Positions 1 to 7,530 of a stretch of 16,036 nt of DNA are shown here, in pieces. Below the pieces are notes generated by a model that was not told the origin of the DNA, searched no databases, and was given only the letters and a program-made list of their open reading frames with translations. The position numbers and the translations under genes are program-made. This DNA is from Conus ventricosus. Taxonomy: Eukaryota; Mollusca; Gastropoda; Neogastropoda; Conidae. Location: positions 58,942 to 74,977 of the forward strand of contig JAFLJL010013877.1 of assembly GCA_018398815.1 (NCBI GenBank), given 5' to 3'. The number at the start of each line of letters is the position of its first letter. The first letter of the stretch is position 1.

Positions 1-155
1 TTTTCAGTTCATCATTTCCTATGACACACTCAGAGTTTTCAGTTCATCATTTCCTATGACACACTCACGAGTTTTCAGTTCATCATTTCCTATGACACAC
101 TCACGAGTTTTCAGTTCAACCATTTCCTATGACACACTCACAAGGTTTCAGTTCC
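1..155. repeat. 36-bp minisatellite, four copies
   Basis: Four head-to-tail copies start at 1, 36, 72 and 108, each beginning TTTTCAGTTCATCATTTCC and ending in a CACACTCACGAG-like sequence. A fragment of a fifth copy starts at 146. Lengths are 35, 36, 36 and 38 bp. The last copy has a 2-bp insertion (CAACC for CATC) and decays into unique sequence. The array runs off the left edge, so its full size is unknown. Although 36 is divisible by three, the short open frame across it has no recognisable protein character. Confidence 0.9.
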
Positions 156-283
156 TAAATACTGTCAGACCCTATGTCCAATGGCAGCCAACGAGGTATA
201 AAATATCTCCAGGCACATTGAATATTGTTGATAAGCCGTATTTTGTGAGTGATGCTTCTGACAGAAATTGAGTGAGTGAGTGT

Positions 284-309
284 GGGGTGTGTGTGTGGGA
301 GGGGGGAGG

Positions 310-310
<1 letters not shown>
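284..310 (+). other. G-rich tract with quadruplex potential
   Basis: Four G runs lie close together on the plus strand: 284-287, 297-299, 301-306 and 308-310, with a longest gap of nine bases. This fits a loose intramolecular G-quadruplex pattern just before the (TG)n block. It is a sequence pattern only; no function is implied. Confidence 0.4.

Positions 311-313
<3 letters not shown>

Positions 314-390
<77 letters not shown>
314..390. repeat. (TG)n microsatellite, about 38 units
   Basis: A perfect GT/TG dinucleotide run of 77 bases, flanked by GGGTGA on the left and AATGCGTGCATG on the right. Any open frame across it reads alternating Cys-Val (plus) or Thr-His (minus) and should not be called as a gene. 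Confidence 0.98.
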
Positions 391-397
<7 letters not shown>

Positions 398-444
398 GCA
401 TGTGTGACTGTGTGCGTGGATGCAGGAGCGCTCATATTTGTGTG

Positions 445-449
<5 letters not shown>

Positions 450-527
<78 letters not shown>
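450..527. repeat. (AG)n microsatellite, about 39 units
   Basis: A GA/AG run with one interruption (GGAG at about 508-511). It lies 60 bp after the (TG)n tract, giving two long dinucleotide repeats of almost equal length side by side. Frames across it read Arg-Glu repeats (plus) or Ser-Leu (minus) and are not genes. Confidence 0.98.
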
Positions 528-1352
528 CGTATAATTGTTGATAGTCAATCGGGTCCAGCCGAACAGGAAAACAAATACACAAATACGAACGGACGAATTA
601 TCCTGTCATTTCTTAAGCCTGAATGGAGTATTTTGAGAAAAAGGGGGTGTTCCTTAAAGACAAAGGTCTCCTACTATAGGTATGGAACTTGGGTGCGAAA
701 GTCTTGCAGGGAATATTGTAAGTGCCGTATTGCAGGAACATATTGGCTGGTGTCTATGGCTCCGATGTGAAAGTTGCGGAAGTTTAGGCCGTAAGCTCAG
801 GTCTTGCTTAATTAATAGCATCCAGATATCAGTGTTATCTTTTTTGAGTTTGTTATTCTTTCAAACAGGTCGTAGCAGAATATACATTACGCCTGTTTCT
901 CGGTGAAAAGTTAAATTGGTTGCATAGCGATTGAAATAAAATAATGTTATCTTGCAGTTTCAGATTATCAGAGACCCAAAGAGTTTATTTTCCGAGCCCG
1001 TTAGTTTCCACCGCTGAACTCTTACGTCCTGTTCTCGAGTAAAAGTCTGTCAACTCTGTTATCCTAAACGAGGCAATGGCTCACGTGTGCTTGGTGATGG
1101 AGTGTCTAAGATACGTCTTGATGATCAGTGCCTGGAAAATGCACTCTGCTGTTCAAAAAGTTACTCTCATGGAGCGTCTTTCTGACAGTCTCAGACTTGG
1201 CTAATTCCAGTGTAATGCAGCTGACTGCTGGCTGAATATTCTGTGTATCCACAGCTTTTTTTTTCAAAAGCACATAGCAGTACTGACAGCTGAATCTTCA
1301 AAGTTACACCTGTAGGTTTTGACGATGGGTTCTGGAATTTCCACGGGCCCGC
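528..1352. other. Unique sequence, no gene seen
   Basis: About 0.8 kb of mixed-composition DNA. The longest open frames are under 120 codons, begin inside the AG repeat or lack recognisable motifs, and I see no transposon protein, RNA gene or internal tandem repeat. It could be intron or intergenic sequence. Confidence 0.6.
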
Positions 1353-1353
1353 T

Positions 1354-1423
1354 TGTTTTTTTTGTTTTTTGTTTCTTTTTTGCTTTTTTTGTGGGGGGGT
1401 TTGTGTGTGTGTGTTTTTTTCGC
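1354..1423. repeat. T-rich low-complexity tract
   Basis: Runs of T interrupted by single G or C, then a G7 run at about 1392-1398 and a short (TG)n. An AT/GC-skewed simple-sequence patch with no coding meaning. Confidence 0.8.
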
Positions 1424-1460
1424 TGACTCAAAAAGGACTTCTTTCATCTGGCGTGGAAGA

Positions 1461-1640
1461 GTATCACCTCATTATGTAGATCTTTCTCTGAAGATCAGAA
1501 ATTCAGTGTTCAGGCAGAGCAGATTTTTGCTGCAGGAAAAGTATCACCTCATTATGTAGACGCTTTCTCTGAAGATAAGGAATTCACTGTTCAGTCAGAG
1601 CAGATTTTTGCTGCAGGAAAGTATCACCTCATTATGTAGA
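1461..1640. repeat. 80-bp tandem repeat, 2.25 copies
   Basis: Copies begin with GTATCACCTCATTATGTAGA at 1461, 1541 and 1621. The first two are both 80 bp and differ at a few bases (for example TCTTTCTC against CGCTTTCTC). The third keeps only the first ~20 bp before diverging. Each full copy contains TCTCTGAAGAT, an AGAGCAGATTTTTGCTGCAGG block and the boundary sequence. Confidence 0.92.
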
Positions 1641-1730
1641 GTACAGATATATGTAGATCCTTTTTTCATGGATTGTTTTAAGTGCTCAGTCAGCCCAAAG
1701 ACTGACTTCAGCATTGGCAGAACGAAGTTC

Positions 1731-2091
1731 CCACCTCATGGAATTTCTGCACTGTTACCACCTCATGGAATTTCTGCACTGTTACCACCTCATGAATGTT
1801 ACCACCTCATGGAATTTCTGCACTGTTACCACCTCATGGAATTTCTGCACTGTTATCACCTCATAGAATTTCTGTACTGTTACCACCTCATGGAATTTCT
1901 GTGCTGTTACCAGTCTATAGAATTTCTGTACTGTTACCACCTCATGGAATTTCTGCACTGTTACCACCTCATGGAATTTCTGCACTGTTACCACCTCACA
2001 GAATTTCTGTACTGTTACCACCTCATGGAATTTCTGCACTGTTACCACCTCATGGAATTTCTGCACTGTTACCACCTCATAGGAATTTCGC
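1731..2091. repeat. 27-bp minisatellite, about 14 copies
   Basis: Units begin CCACCTCATGGAATTTCTGC and end ACTGTTA. Starts are at 1731, 1758, 1785, 1802 and then every 27 bp to 2072. The copy at 1785 is truncated to 17 bp, and the last copy is diverged. Common variants are TCATAG for TCATGG, GTACTG for GCACTG, and CAGTCTATAG at 1910. Because 27 is nine codons and no stop occurs in several frames, open frames cross the array on both strands (plus: a nine-residue HLMEFLHCY-like repeat; minus: KFHEVVTVQ). That pattern comes from unit length, not selection for a protein. Confidence 0.95.
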
Positions 2092-2138
2092 ATGTACTTA
2101 GTTACCTTACTGTTTTCTGTCCCTCTCCTTCACTCAAG

Positions 2139-2220
2139 TGTTTTGTTTGTGTGTTTGTTTGTTTGTGTGTTTGTGTGTTTGTTTGTGTGTTTGTTTGTTT
2201 GTGTGTTTGTTTGTTTGTTT
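2139..2220. repeat. TTTG/TGTG imperfect microsatellite
   Basis: Alternating TTTG and TGTG blocks on the plus strand, about 80 bp, just downstream of the 27-bp array. It looks like a (TG)n tract with many G-to-T changes or a compound tetranucleotide repeat. Confidence 0.9.
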
Positions 2221-2332
2221 ACATGTGTCTTTCTTACCTGTTAACAACTTTCTGTTCTGCCTTTCTGACCATTCTCATGTCCTTTGGAAGTTCTTTTATA
2301 CTGACTTCTAATCACAATTCATGACAAGCCAT

Positions 2333-2347
2333 TGTGTGTGTGTGTGT

Positions 2348-2379
<32 letters not shown>

Positions 2380-2393
2380 GTGTGGTGTGCGGG

Positions 2394-2481
<88 letters not shown>

Positions 2482-2506
2482 TGTGTGTGTATGTGTGTGT
2501 GTGTGT

Positions 2507-2539
<33 letters not shown>

Positions 2540-2545
2540 TGTGTT
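2333..2545. repeat. Compound TG / TGCG / TG microsatellite
   Basis: About 210 bp of nearly pure alternating purine-pyrimidine sequence. (TG)n at 2333-2393 has GG or TT slips; a clean TGCG tetranucleotide block of about 11 units lies at 2394-2438; (TG)n then continues to 2545 with a few interruptions. Open frames over it on both strands are artefacts of low complexity. Confidence 0.96.
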
Positions 2546-2752
2546 GTAATCTGGTGATTATAGATTGTGAAAATCCTACGCATTGTTTAAGGTGAACTCT
2601 GGCTGTTCATTCGGCAGTGTCTAGTGGCCCATACAGACTTTTTATATGTAAAAAATAAACTTGAATGTTTTTCATCACTTTCTTTACGATTTGTTTACAA
2701 CCTGCGAGTGAGCATTGAGCGACATGGCTGACACTTCCACCACGGTTATCGG

Positions 2753-3872
2753 CCCTGAAGATCTCAATGGTTTATCCTGAAGATGTCAATGGTTTAGCCC
2801 TGAAAATGTCAATGGTTTAGCCCTGAAGATGTCAATGGTTTACCCTGAATATGTCAATGGTTTGCCCTGAAGATGTCAATGGGTTAGCCTGAATATGTCA
2901 ATGGTTTAGCCCTGAAATGTCAAGTGGGTTACCCTGAAGATGTCATGGGTTAGCCCTGAATATGTCATGGGTTTAGCCCTGAATATGTCATGGTTTAGCC
3001 CTGAAGATGTCAATGGTTTAGCCCTGAAGATGTCAATGGGTTAGCCCTGAACATGTCAATGGGTTAGCCCTGAATATGTCAATGGTTTATCACTGAAGAT
3101 GTCAATGGTCTAGCCCTGAATATGTCAATGGTTTAACCCTGAAGATGTCAGTAGGTTAGCCCTGAATATGTCAATGGGTTAGCCCTGAAGATGTCAATGG
3201 GTTAGCCTGAAGATGTCAGTGGGTTAGCCCTGAAGTTGTCAGTGGGTTAGCCCTGAAGATGTCAATGGTTTAACCCTGAAGATGTCAATGGGTTAGCCCT
3301 GAAGATTGCAATGGTTTAATCCTGAAGATGTCAATGGTTTAACCCTGAAGATGTCAGTGGGTTAGCCCTGAAGATGTCAATGGGTTAGCCCTGAAGATGT
3401 CAATGGTTTAACCCTGAAGATGCCAATGGTTTAACCCTGAAGATGTCAGTGGGTTAGCCCTGAAGATGTCAATGGTTTAGCCCTGAAGATGTCAGTGGGT
3501 TAGCCCTGAAGATGTCAGTGGGTTAGCCCTGAAGATGTCAATGGTTTAACCCCTGAAGATGTCAGTGGTTTAGCCCTGAAGATGTCAATGGTTTAGCCCT
3601 GAAGATGTCAGTGGGTTAGCCCTGAAGATGTCAATGGTTTAGCCCTGATGCTGTCAATGGTTTAGCCCTGAAGATGTCAATGGTTTAGCCCTGAATATGT
3701 CAATGGTTTAACCCTGAAGATGTCAATGGTTTAACCCTGAATATGTCAATGGTTTAACCCTGAAGATATCAGTGGGTTAGCCCTGAAGATGTCAGTGGGT
3801 TAGCCCTGAAGATGTCAATGGGTTAGGCCTGAAGATGTCAATGGGTTAGCCCTGAAGATGTCAATGGGTTAG
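2753..3872. repeat. 23-bp minisatellite, about 49 copies
   Basis: The largest array in the first half. Units run CCCTGAAGATGTCAATGG followed by TTTAG or GTTAG (23 bp). Main variants are AATATG for AAGATG, CAGTGG for CAATGG, and TTTAA, TTTAG or GGTTAG at the unit end. The left edge (2753 to ~3000) has one-base deletions such as missing C or A residues, while the centre is more uniform. Since 23 is not divisible by three, stops occur in every frame and there is no long open frame. It ends at 3872 in GGGTTAGCTATCATG. Confidence 0.96.
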
Positions 3873-4061
3873 CTATCATGTCAGGAGCTGCTTTTGTTGC
3901 GTCTGTCTTTTACAGGTTAGCCTTTCCTGATCTGACCTGTTCAGGATTTGACCTCTTTCTGCGTGAATTTTACAGCAGCCCTGAAAAGCCCCTGTGTGGT
4001 CGGCTATGGGTATAATAACAAAAAAACAAACACAAACAAACTAAGCTTGTGAAATAGTTAA
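3873..4061. other. Short unique spacer
   Basis: About 190 bp between the 23-bp array and the LINE tail. It includes an A/C-rich stretch at 4019-4040 but no repeat or gene that I recognise. Confidence 0.6.
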
Positions 4062-4135
4062 TATAATAATAATAATGGTTTCTTATATAGCGCTTAATCA
4101 AACGAATTTCTCTAAGCGCTTTACAAAGTCATACT
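4062..4135 (-). mobile_element. L2-type LINE (or LINE-tailed SINE) 3' tail with (ATT)n
   Basis: Read on the minus strand, this segment has TGTAAAGCGCTTAGAG, a spacer, TTAAGCGCTATATAAG and then a short (ATT)n tail. From family knowledge, L2-clade LINEs and the SINEs that borrow their tails end in GTAAAGCGC...GCGCTATATAA followed by short A/T repeats. Visible structure: the 8-base arms AGCGCTTA (4089-4096) and TAAGCGCT (4113-4120) are perfect reverse complements around a 16-base loop, matching the hairpin that reverse transcriptases of this clade recognise. The tail lies on the same strand as the L2/CR1-like RT upstream, so it may be that element's 3' end, or a separate insertion. Confidence 0.65.
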
Positions 4136-4190
4136 ACATTCACCCTTCTCATATACAATAATACACCTTACACCCAGCTACAAAGAAGAA

Positions 4191-4598
4191 GAAAAGAAAA
4201 AGAAACACCCGAAGGTGCTGGGGAGGACCCAGAGAAGCACTGTCTTCACCTGCCTTTAGAGCAGTCCTGTACCACCCTTGGAGGCCCGCGCTGTGTTGAC
4301 GATGGGTACAGGCACGCGCAGGACACTCCATTAAGATATCGAGGGACATAACTGCTCCTGAACAGAGGTAAATCAGACTACAGGATGCAGCTCATAACAG
4401 CCTTAAAGTAGCATCCCCATGGGTGTACCAGCCCGTATTTCATGACTGCAGAGCCCACCGGCGAACACCACCTCCAGCTGCCGAGCACACCCCACAGACC
4501 CAACCACCCTGCCACGGACAGATGAAGACAGTGCACTCCAGACACAGCCAAGCTTTCGCCATACGGTCTTATGTGCCCTCAAGAGAGAATCCAAAGTT
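4191..4598. repeat. Direct repeat copy A, ~408 bp
   Basis: Nearly the same sequence recurs at 4695-5108, about 504-510 bp to the right. Shared landmarks are AGAAACACCCGAAGGTGCTG at 4201, CATTAAGATATC near 4330, and AGAGAGAATCCAAAGTT at the end. A weak open frame on the minus strand crosses part of each copy but matches nothing I recognise. It is probably a non-coding dispersed repeat or the 3' region of the neighbouring LINE. Confidence 0.9.
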
Positions 4599-4601
4599 GT
4601 A

Positions 4602-4681
4602 GTCTTTCCCACTGTCAACAGGACTTTCCCTGTGGTCAGTGGGTCTTTCCCCACCGTCACTGGACCTTTCTCCAGGGTCAG
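4602..4681. repeat. Four degenerate ~20-bp units between the direct repeats
   Basis: Four diverged units at 4602, 4622, 4643 and 4663 start GTCTTTCC, GACTTTCC, GTCTTTCC and GACCTTTC, each followed by a CNGTCA or GGTCA-like end. On the minus strand they translate as a loose seven-residue repeat (KGPVTVG, KDPLTTG, KVLLTVG) fused to the frame of copy A. Copy divergence is much greater than between copies A and B, so this small array is older or less constrained. Confidence 0.6.
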
Positions 4682-4694
4682 CCTAGTTAAGGCA

Positions 4695-5108
4695 AAGAAG
4701 AAAAAGAAACACCCGAAGGTGCTGGGGAGGACCCAGAGAAGCACTGTTTCACCTGCCTTTAGAGCAGTCCTGTACCACCCTTGGAGGCCCGCGCTGTGTT
4801 GACGATGGGTACAGGCACGCGCAGGACACTCCATTAAGATATCAAGGGACATAACTGCTCCTGAACAGAGGTAAATCAGACTACAGGATGCAGCTCATAA
4901 CAGCCTTACTTAAGTAGCATCCCCATGGGTGTACCAGCCCGTATTTCATGACTGCAGAGCCCACCGGCGAACACCACCCTCCAGCTGCCGAGCACACCCC
5001 ACAGACCCAACCTCCCCTGCCCACGGACAGATGAAGACAGTGCCACTCCAGACACAGCCAAGCTTTCGCCATACGGTCTTATGTGCCCTCAAGAGAGAAT
5101 CCAAAGTT
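4695..5108. repeat. Direct repeat copy B, ~414 bp
   Basis: Second copy of 4191-4598 in the same orientation. By eye, the copies differ at only about two substitutions but at about six indels, mostly in C or A runs (for example CACCACCTCC against CACCACCCTCC) plus a 3-bp insertion near 4910. The right end (5108) abuts the 28-bp duplication and the presumed 3' region of the minus-strand LINE. Confidence 0.9.
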
Positions 5109-5113
5109 CTACT

Positions 5114-5169
5114 ATAATACTATTACTACAATAACTGACAAATAATACTATTACTACAATAACTAACAA
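5114..5169. repeat. 28-bp tandem duplication
   Basis: Two adjacent 28-bp units at 5114-5141 and 5142-5169, each starting ATAATACTATTACTACAATA and differing at one base (CTGAC against CTAAC). They are AT-rich and sit in the likely 3' untranslated part of the minus-strand LINE. Confidence 0.9.
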
Positions 5170-5339
5170 ATCCTTATCCTACAAGTGTGACATTCACTTA
5201 TTTTTCAAATATCACTACAAAAGCTTAATCCTATAACGTTCAATCATACAACAAATACATATGATAGAGAACATACACATACACTACATTTGAAAAAAGG
5301 CCCAGACGGCTATGAGATAGGTTGTACACCACCACCCCT

Positions 5340-5340
<1 letters not shown>

Positions 5341-5406
<66 letters not shown>
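5341..5406. repeat. (CA)33 microsatellite
   Basis: A perfect 66-base CA run, starting ten bases beyond the stop codon of the minus-strand LINE frame. It lies in that element's 3' untranslated side. The neighbouring open frame reads Cys-Val repeats and is not a gene. Confidence 0.98.
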
Positions 5407-5407
<1 letters not shown>

Positions 5408-5416
5408 CAGCATTGA

Positions 5417-6187
5417 CTAATTATGAGAAAACAGATGGGTTTTAAGTTTAGACTTGAAAGAAGAGATAGAATCTGAATATCTGAGAGAGTCTGGCAGTCT
5501 GTTCCACGTCGCTGGAGCTTGAAAAGAGAAAGATCTTTCACCAGTAGTAGTCCTGAAGCGAGTCATTCGTAGAAGGCGGTCGTCAGCACAGGAGCGTAGT
5601 TGTCGAGAGGGGGTGTAGATTTTAAGGAGATCTGAGAGATAAGAAGGTCCATTTTCAAAGAGAGCAGAGAAAGTGAGAGTTGAGATTGTGTACGAGATAC
5701 GGTTTGAGACAGATAGCCAGTGAATAGAGTGAAGTAGAGGCGAAATGTGATCATATTTTCCTGCTCTACAGACGACTCGGGCTGCATGATTTTGGATTCG
5801 CTGTAATCTTTCTATCAGGTATTTTGGAAGGCCGACCAAAAGTGAGTTGCAGTAATTTATTCTACATAAGACAAATGCACAAATGAGAGTTTTTGTAGTA
5901 TCTGTAGAGAGAAGGTGACGTACGGAGCTGATTCTTCTTAGTTCTAAATAGGCAATCTTGCAAATATTTGAAACCTGTTTCTCAAAGGTGAGAGATTGGT
6001 CAAGAATGACCCCTAGACTGCGGACAGAGGTGGAGACAGAGACAGCACAGTCATTGATAGTGACAGTTGAAGGCAGAGAAGGATGGTTAGGTTGTTTTGT
6101 CACGAACATGAGTTCCGTCTTGTCGTCGTTTAGTTGTAGTTTGTTGGTTGTCATCCAGTCCTTCAGGTCAGCAATGCAGCCCCGCAT
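5417..6187 (-). pseudogene. LINE reverse transcriptase, thumb and C-terminal region
   Basis: A 256-codon segment ending in a natural TAG. It starts MRGCIADLKDWMTTNKLQLN, followed by DDKTELMFV (the NxxKTE motif just after the palm), SLGVILDQSLTF, a thumb with LICAFVLCRINYCNSLL, then RLQRIQNHAARVV and a C-terminal SFSFQAPATWNRLP and SFKSKLKTHLF. These motifs are standard in L2/CR1-group RTs. No internal stop or frameshift is seen. The ATG at 6187 is only the first Met after the upstream frameshift; the real protein is continuous with the palm segment. A (CA)33 tract begins within a few bases of the stop. Confidence 0.85.
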
Positions 6188-6195
6188 CCGAGAAA

Positions 6196-6517
6196 TCAGT
6201 GAGTCAATTTCAGCAATGGGAGCGACTGATGAAGTTGAGTATCGTCAGCAAAGCTCTCATGCGACATGGCGTGACCACTGATGACGTCAGACACAGGATT
6301 AGCATACAGCACAAAAAGGACTGGCCCCAGTACAGAACCCTGAGGCACACCGTACCTAAGAGGAGAACTGTCTGAGTATCTGCCCTGTACACACACTGTC
6401 TGAGTCCGTCCAGTCCGGTAAGAAATAATCCAGTTCAGAGCTGTGTCTTTGAATCCAAAGGAAGTTTGAAGCCGTGAGAACAAAATATTATGATCGATCG
6501 TGTCAAATGCTGCGAGA
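6196..6517 (-). pseudogene. LINE reverse transcriptase, palm with FADD box
   Basis: About 107 codons in the frame following the motif A frameshift: AAFDTIDHN, then LQTSFGFKDTALNWIISY, YGVPQGSVLGPVLFVLYAN (motif B region) and SFADDTQLHQSL. The two catalytic aspartates of FADD are encoded at 6241-6252. The second half of motif A (AAFD; Asp at 6502-6504) is intact here. It ends at a stop just after LPLLKLTH; in a shifted frame IAEIDSLISRM joins directly to the next segment, so a single base is probably missing near 6218. All core RT residues I would look for are present across the frames. Confidence 0.82.
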
Positions 6518-7306
6518 GAGGTCTAACATCGCTAATAAGGAAACATTCCCATCGTCAAGCCCACAGAGGAGGTCATTGACTATACGGAGGAGTGCTGTCT
6601 CACAACTATGGCCTTGCCTGTCAGCAGATTGATGAGGATTCAAAAGGTGATTCTTTTCGAGATGTTCTGGAATTTGTTCCAAAACGATCTTCTCCAATAA
6701 TTTTGATAGAAATGACAAATTTGATACAGGCCGATAATTCTTTAAAACATTTTTATGTAATGAAGGTTTCTTGATCAATGGACGTACCACTGCGGACCGG
6801 AAGATTTCAGGAACGTGACCAGAGGACAAAGAGGTATTGATAACATGGGTAAGATGGGGTAGGACGTCATCAATGCACTGAAAGAGCAAGCTAGTGGGAA
6901 TGGCATCAAGTTCACATGATTTAGGGCTGCATCGCAAACAAAGTGTTTTGACATAGTCTTGACTAACAGGGTTAAAACAAGCCAAAGGAGGTCCACAGTA
7001 AACTTTGTCATTCAGAGAATGTACAGGTGCAGCAGAATCTAGCTTTTCACGGATAGTATCAATTTTGCCATTGAAAAACTCTAAGAATTTCTGAGGGAGC
7101 TCTTGAGTTTGGAAGATGGTGGGAAGGGGGGAGTAGCTGACTTTGCCTAGGAGACTATTTGTGACATTGAATAGTTGCTTGGCCGTATTACAGGCCAATA
7201 TCTTTGAAGAATAAAGCAAAGTTTTTGCTTGATGAACAATGTCAGTAACATGATTTCTCGCAGTTTGATATATTTCCCTGTGCACAGTCAGTCCGTGGCG
7301 CGCCAT
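6503..7306 (-). pseudogene. LINE reverse transcriptase, N-terminal part
   Basis: A 267-codon open segment on the minus strand. It covers the tail of the linker (TVHREIYQTARNHV), a variable region, and the fingers and early palm of the RT. The diagnostic motif is NYRPVSNLSFLSKLLEKIV at about residues 190-208, with QGHSCETALLRIVNDLL at about 232-248. It ends MLDLSRSI because one extra base at about 6514 breaks palm motif A; in the next frame the expected AAFDTIDHNIL continues at once. The ATG at 7306 is probably an accident of the frameshift at ~7295, since homologous sequence continues upstream in another frame. Confidence 0.8.
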
Positions 7307-7525
7307 CGCCTCTCAGCCCCCGTCGTCTCCTGCTTGGCCTCCGACAACTCGGGGCCCACTGTGTTGTGCCATTGACACAGTGAGCGATCAGTGATCAAGC
7401 GCCTGCCCACTGGAGCATGCTTATCAAGCGTGGCACGGAGGGCAGAGGTCAGCTGACAGGCCGATGGCTCGCTCGGTATGGCCGTGGTCAGATCAGATTT
7501 GAAAGTTCCAGCGGTGAATGTTCAA
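7306..7525 (-). pseudogene. LINE endonuclease-RT linker fragment
   Basis: An open minus-strand frame of about 73 codons reads FKSDLTTAIPSE near its start, then LRATLDKHAPVGRRLITDRS, and continues to SEAKQETTGAERRWRATD before a stop. LDKHAP, an R-rich VTxR-like stretch and AKQ...ERRWR are the usual linker between the endonuclease and the reverse transcriptase in L2/CR1-type LINEs. The expected next residues (LTVHREIYQ) follow in another frame, so one base is lost or gained near 7292-7298. Upstream of ~7525 the frame meets a stop and I see no endonuclease, marking the truncation point to within a few tens of bases. Confidence 0.7.
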
Positions 7526-7530
7526 ACTTG

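Larger units (their letters stand above)
5417..7530 (-). mobile_element. L2/CR1-like LINE, 5'-truncated, RT body
   Basis: One non-LTR retrotransposon body, transcribed right to left. In order on the minus strand: end of the endonuclease-RT linker (~7525-7306), N-terminal RT (7306-6503), RT palm with the FADD catalytic box (6517-6196), then thumb and C-terminal region (6187-5417). Such proteins copy the element's RNA into DNA at a nicked target. The endonuclease domain that would precede ~7525 is missing, as expected from 5' truncation on insertion. The frame is broken only by three apparent one-base indels (near 7295, 6514 and 6218), with no nonsense codon seen elsewhere. The C-terminus (SFSFQAPATWNRLPDSLR, ending LKTHLFSHN) is typical of L2/CR1-group elements. 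The exact clade and 5' border are uncertain. Confidence 0.85.

Noticed and set aside
165..582. Open frames of 78-136 codons on both strands over the TG and AG tracts
   Set aside because: They read only Thr-His, Cys-Val, Arg-Glu or Ser-Leu repeats, the expected translation of dinucleotide microsatellites.
2753..3872. A telomeric or interstitial telomere array because of GGGTTA
   Set aside because: The hexamer occurs once per 23-bp unit and is embedded in other sequence; there is no run of TTAGGG.
4149..5072. Minus-strand open frames of 63-149 codons over the direct repeats
   Set aside because: The two near-identical copies give different frame lengths because of small indels, no known domain is visible, and the plus strand also has an open frame in one copy.
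4530..5105. tRNA-derived SINE with A and B boxes in the direct repeats
   Set aside because: Neither strand shows a properly spaced pair of box A and box B sequences.
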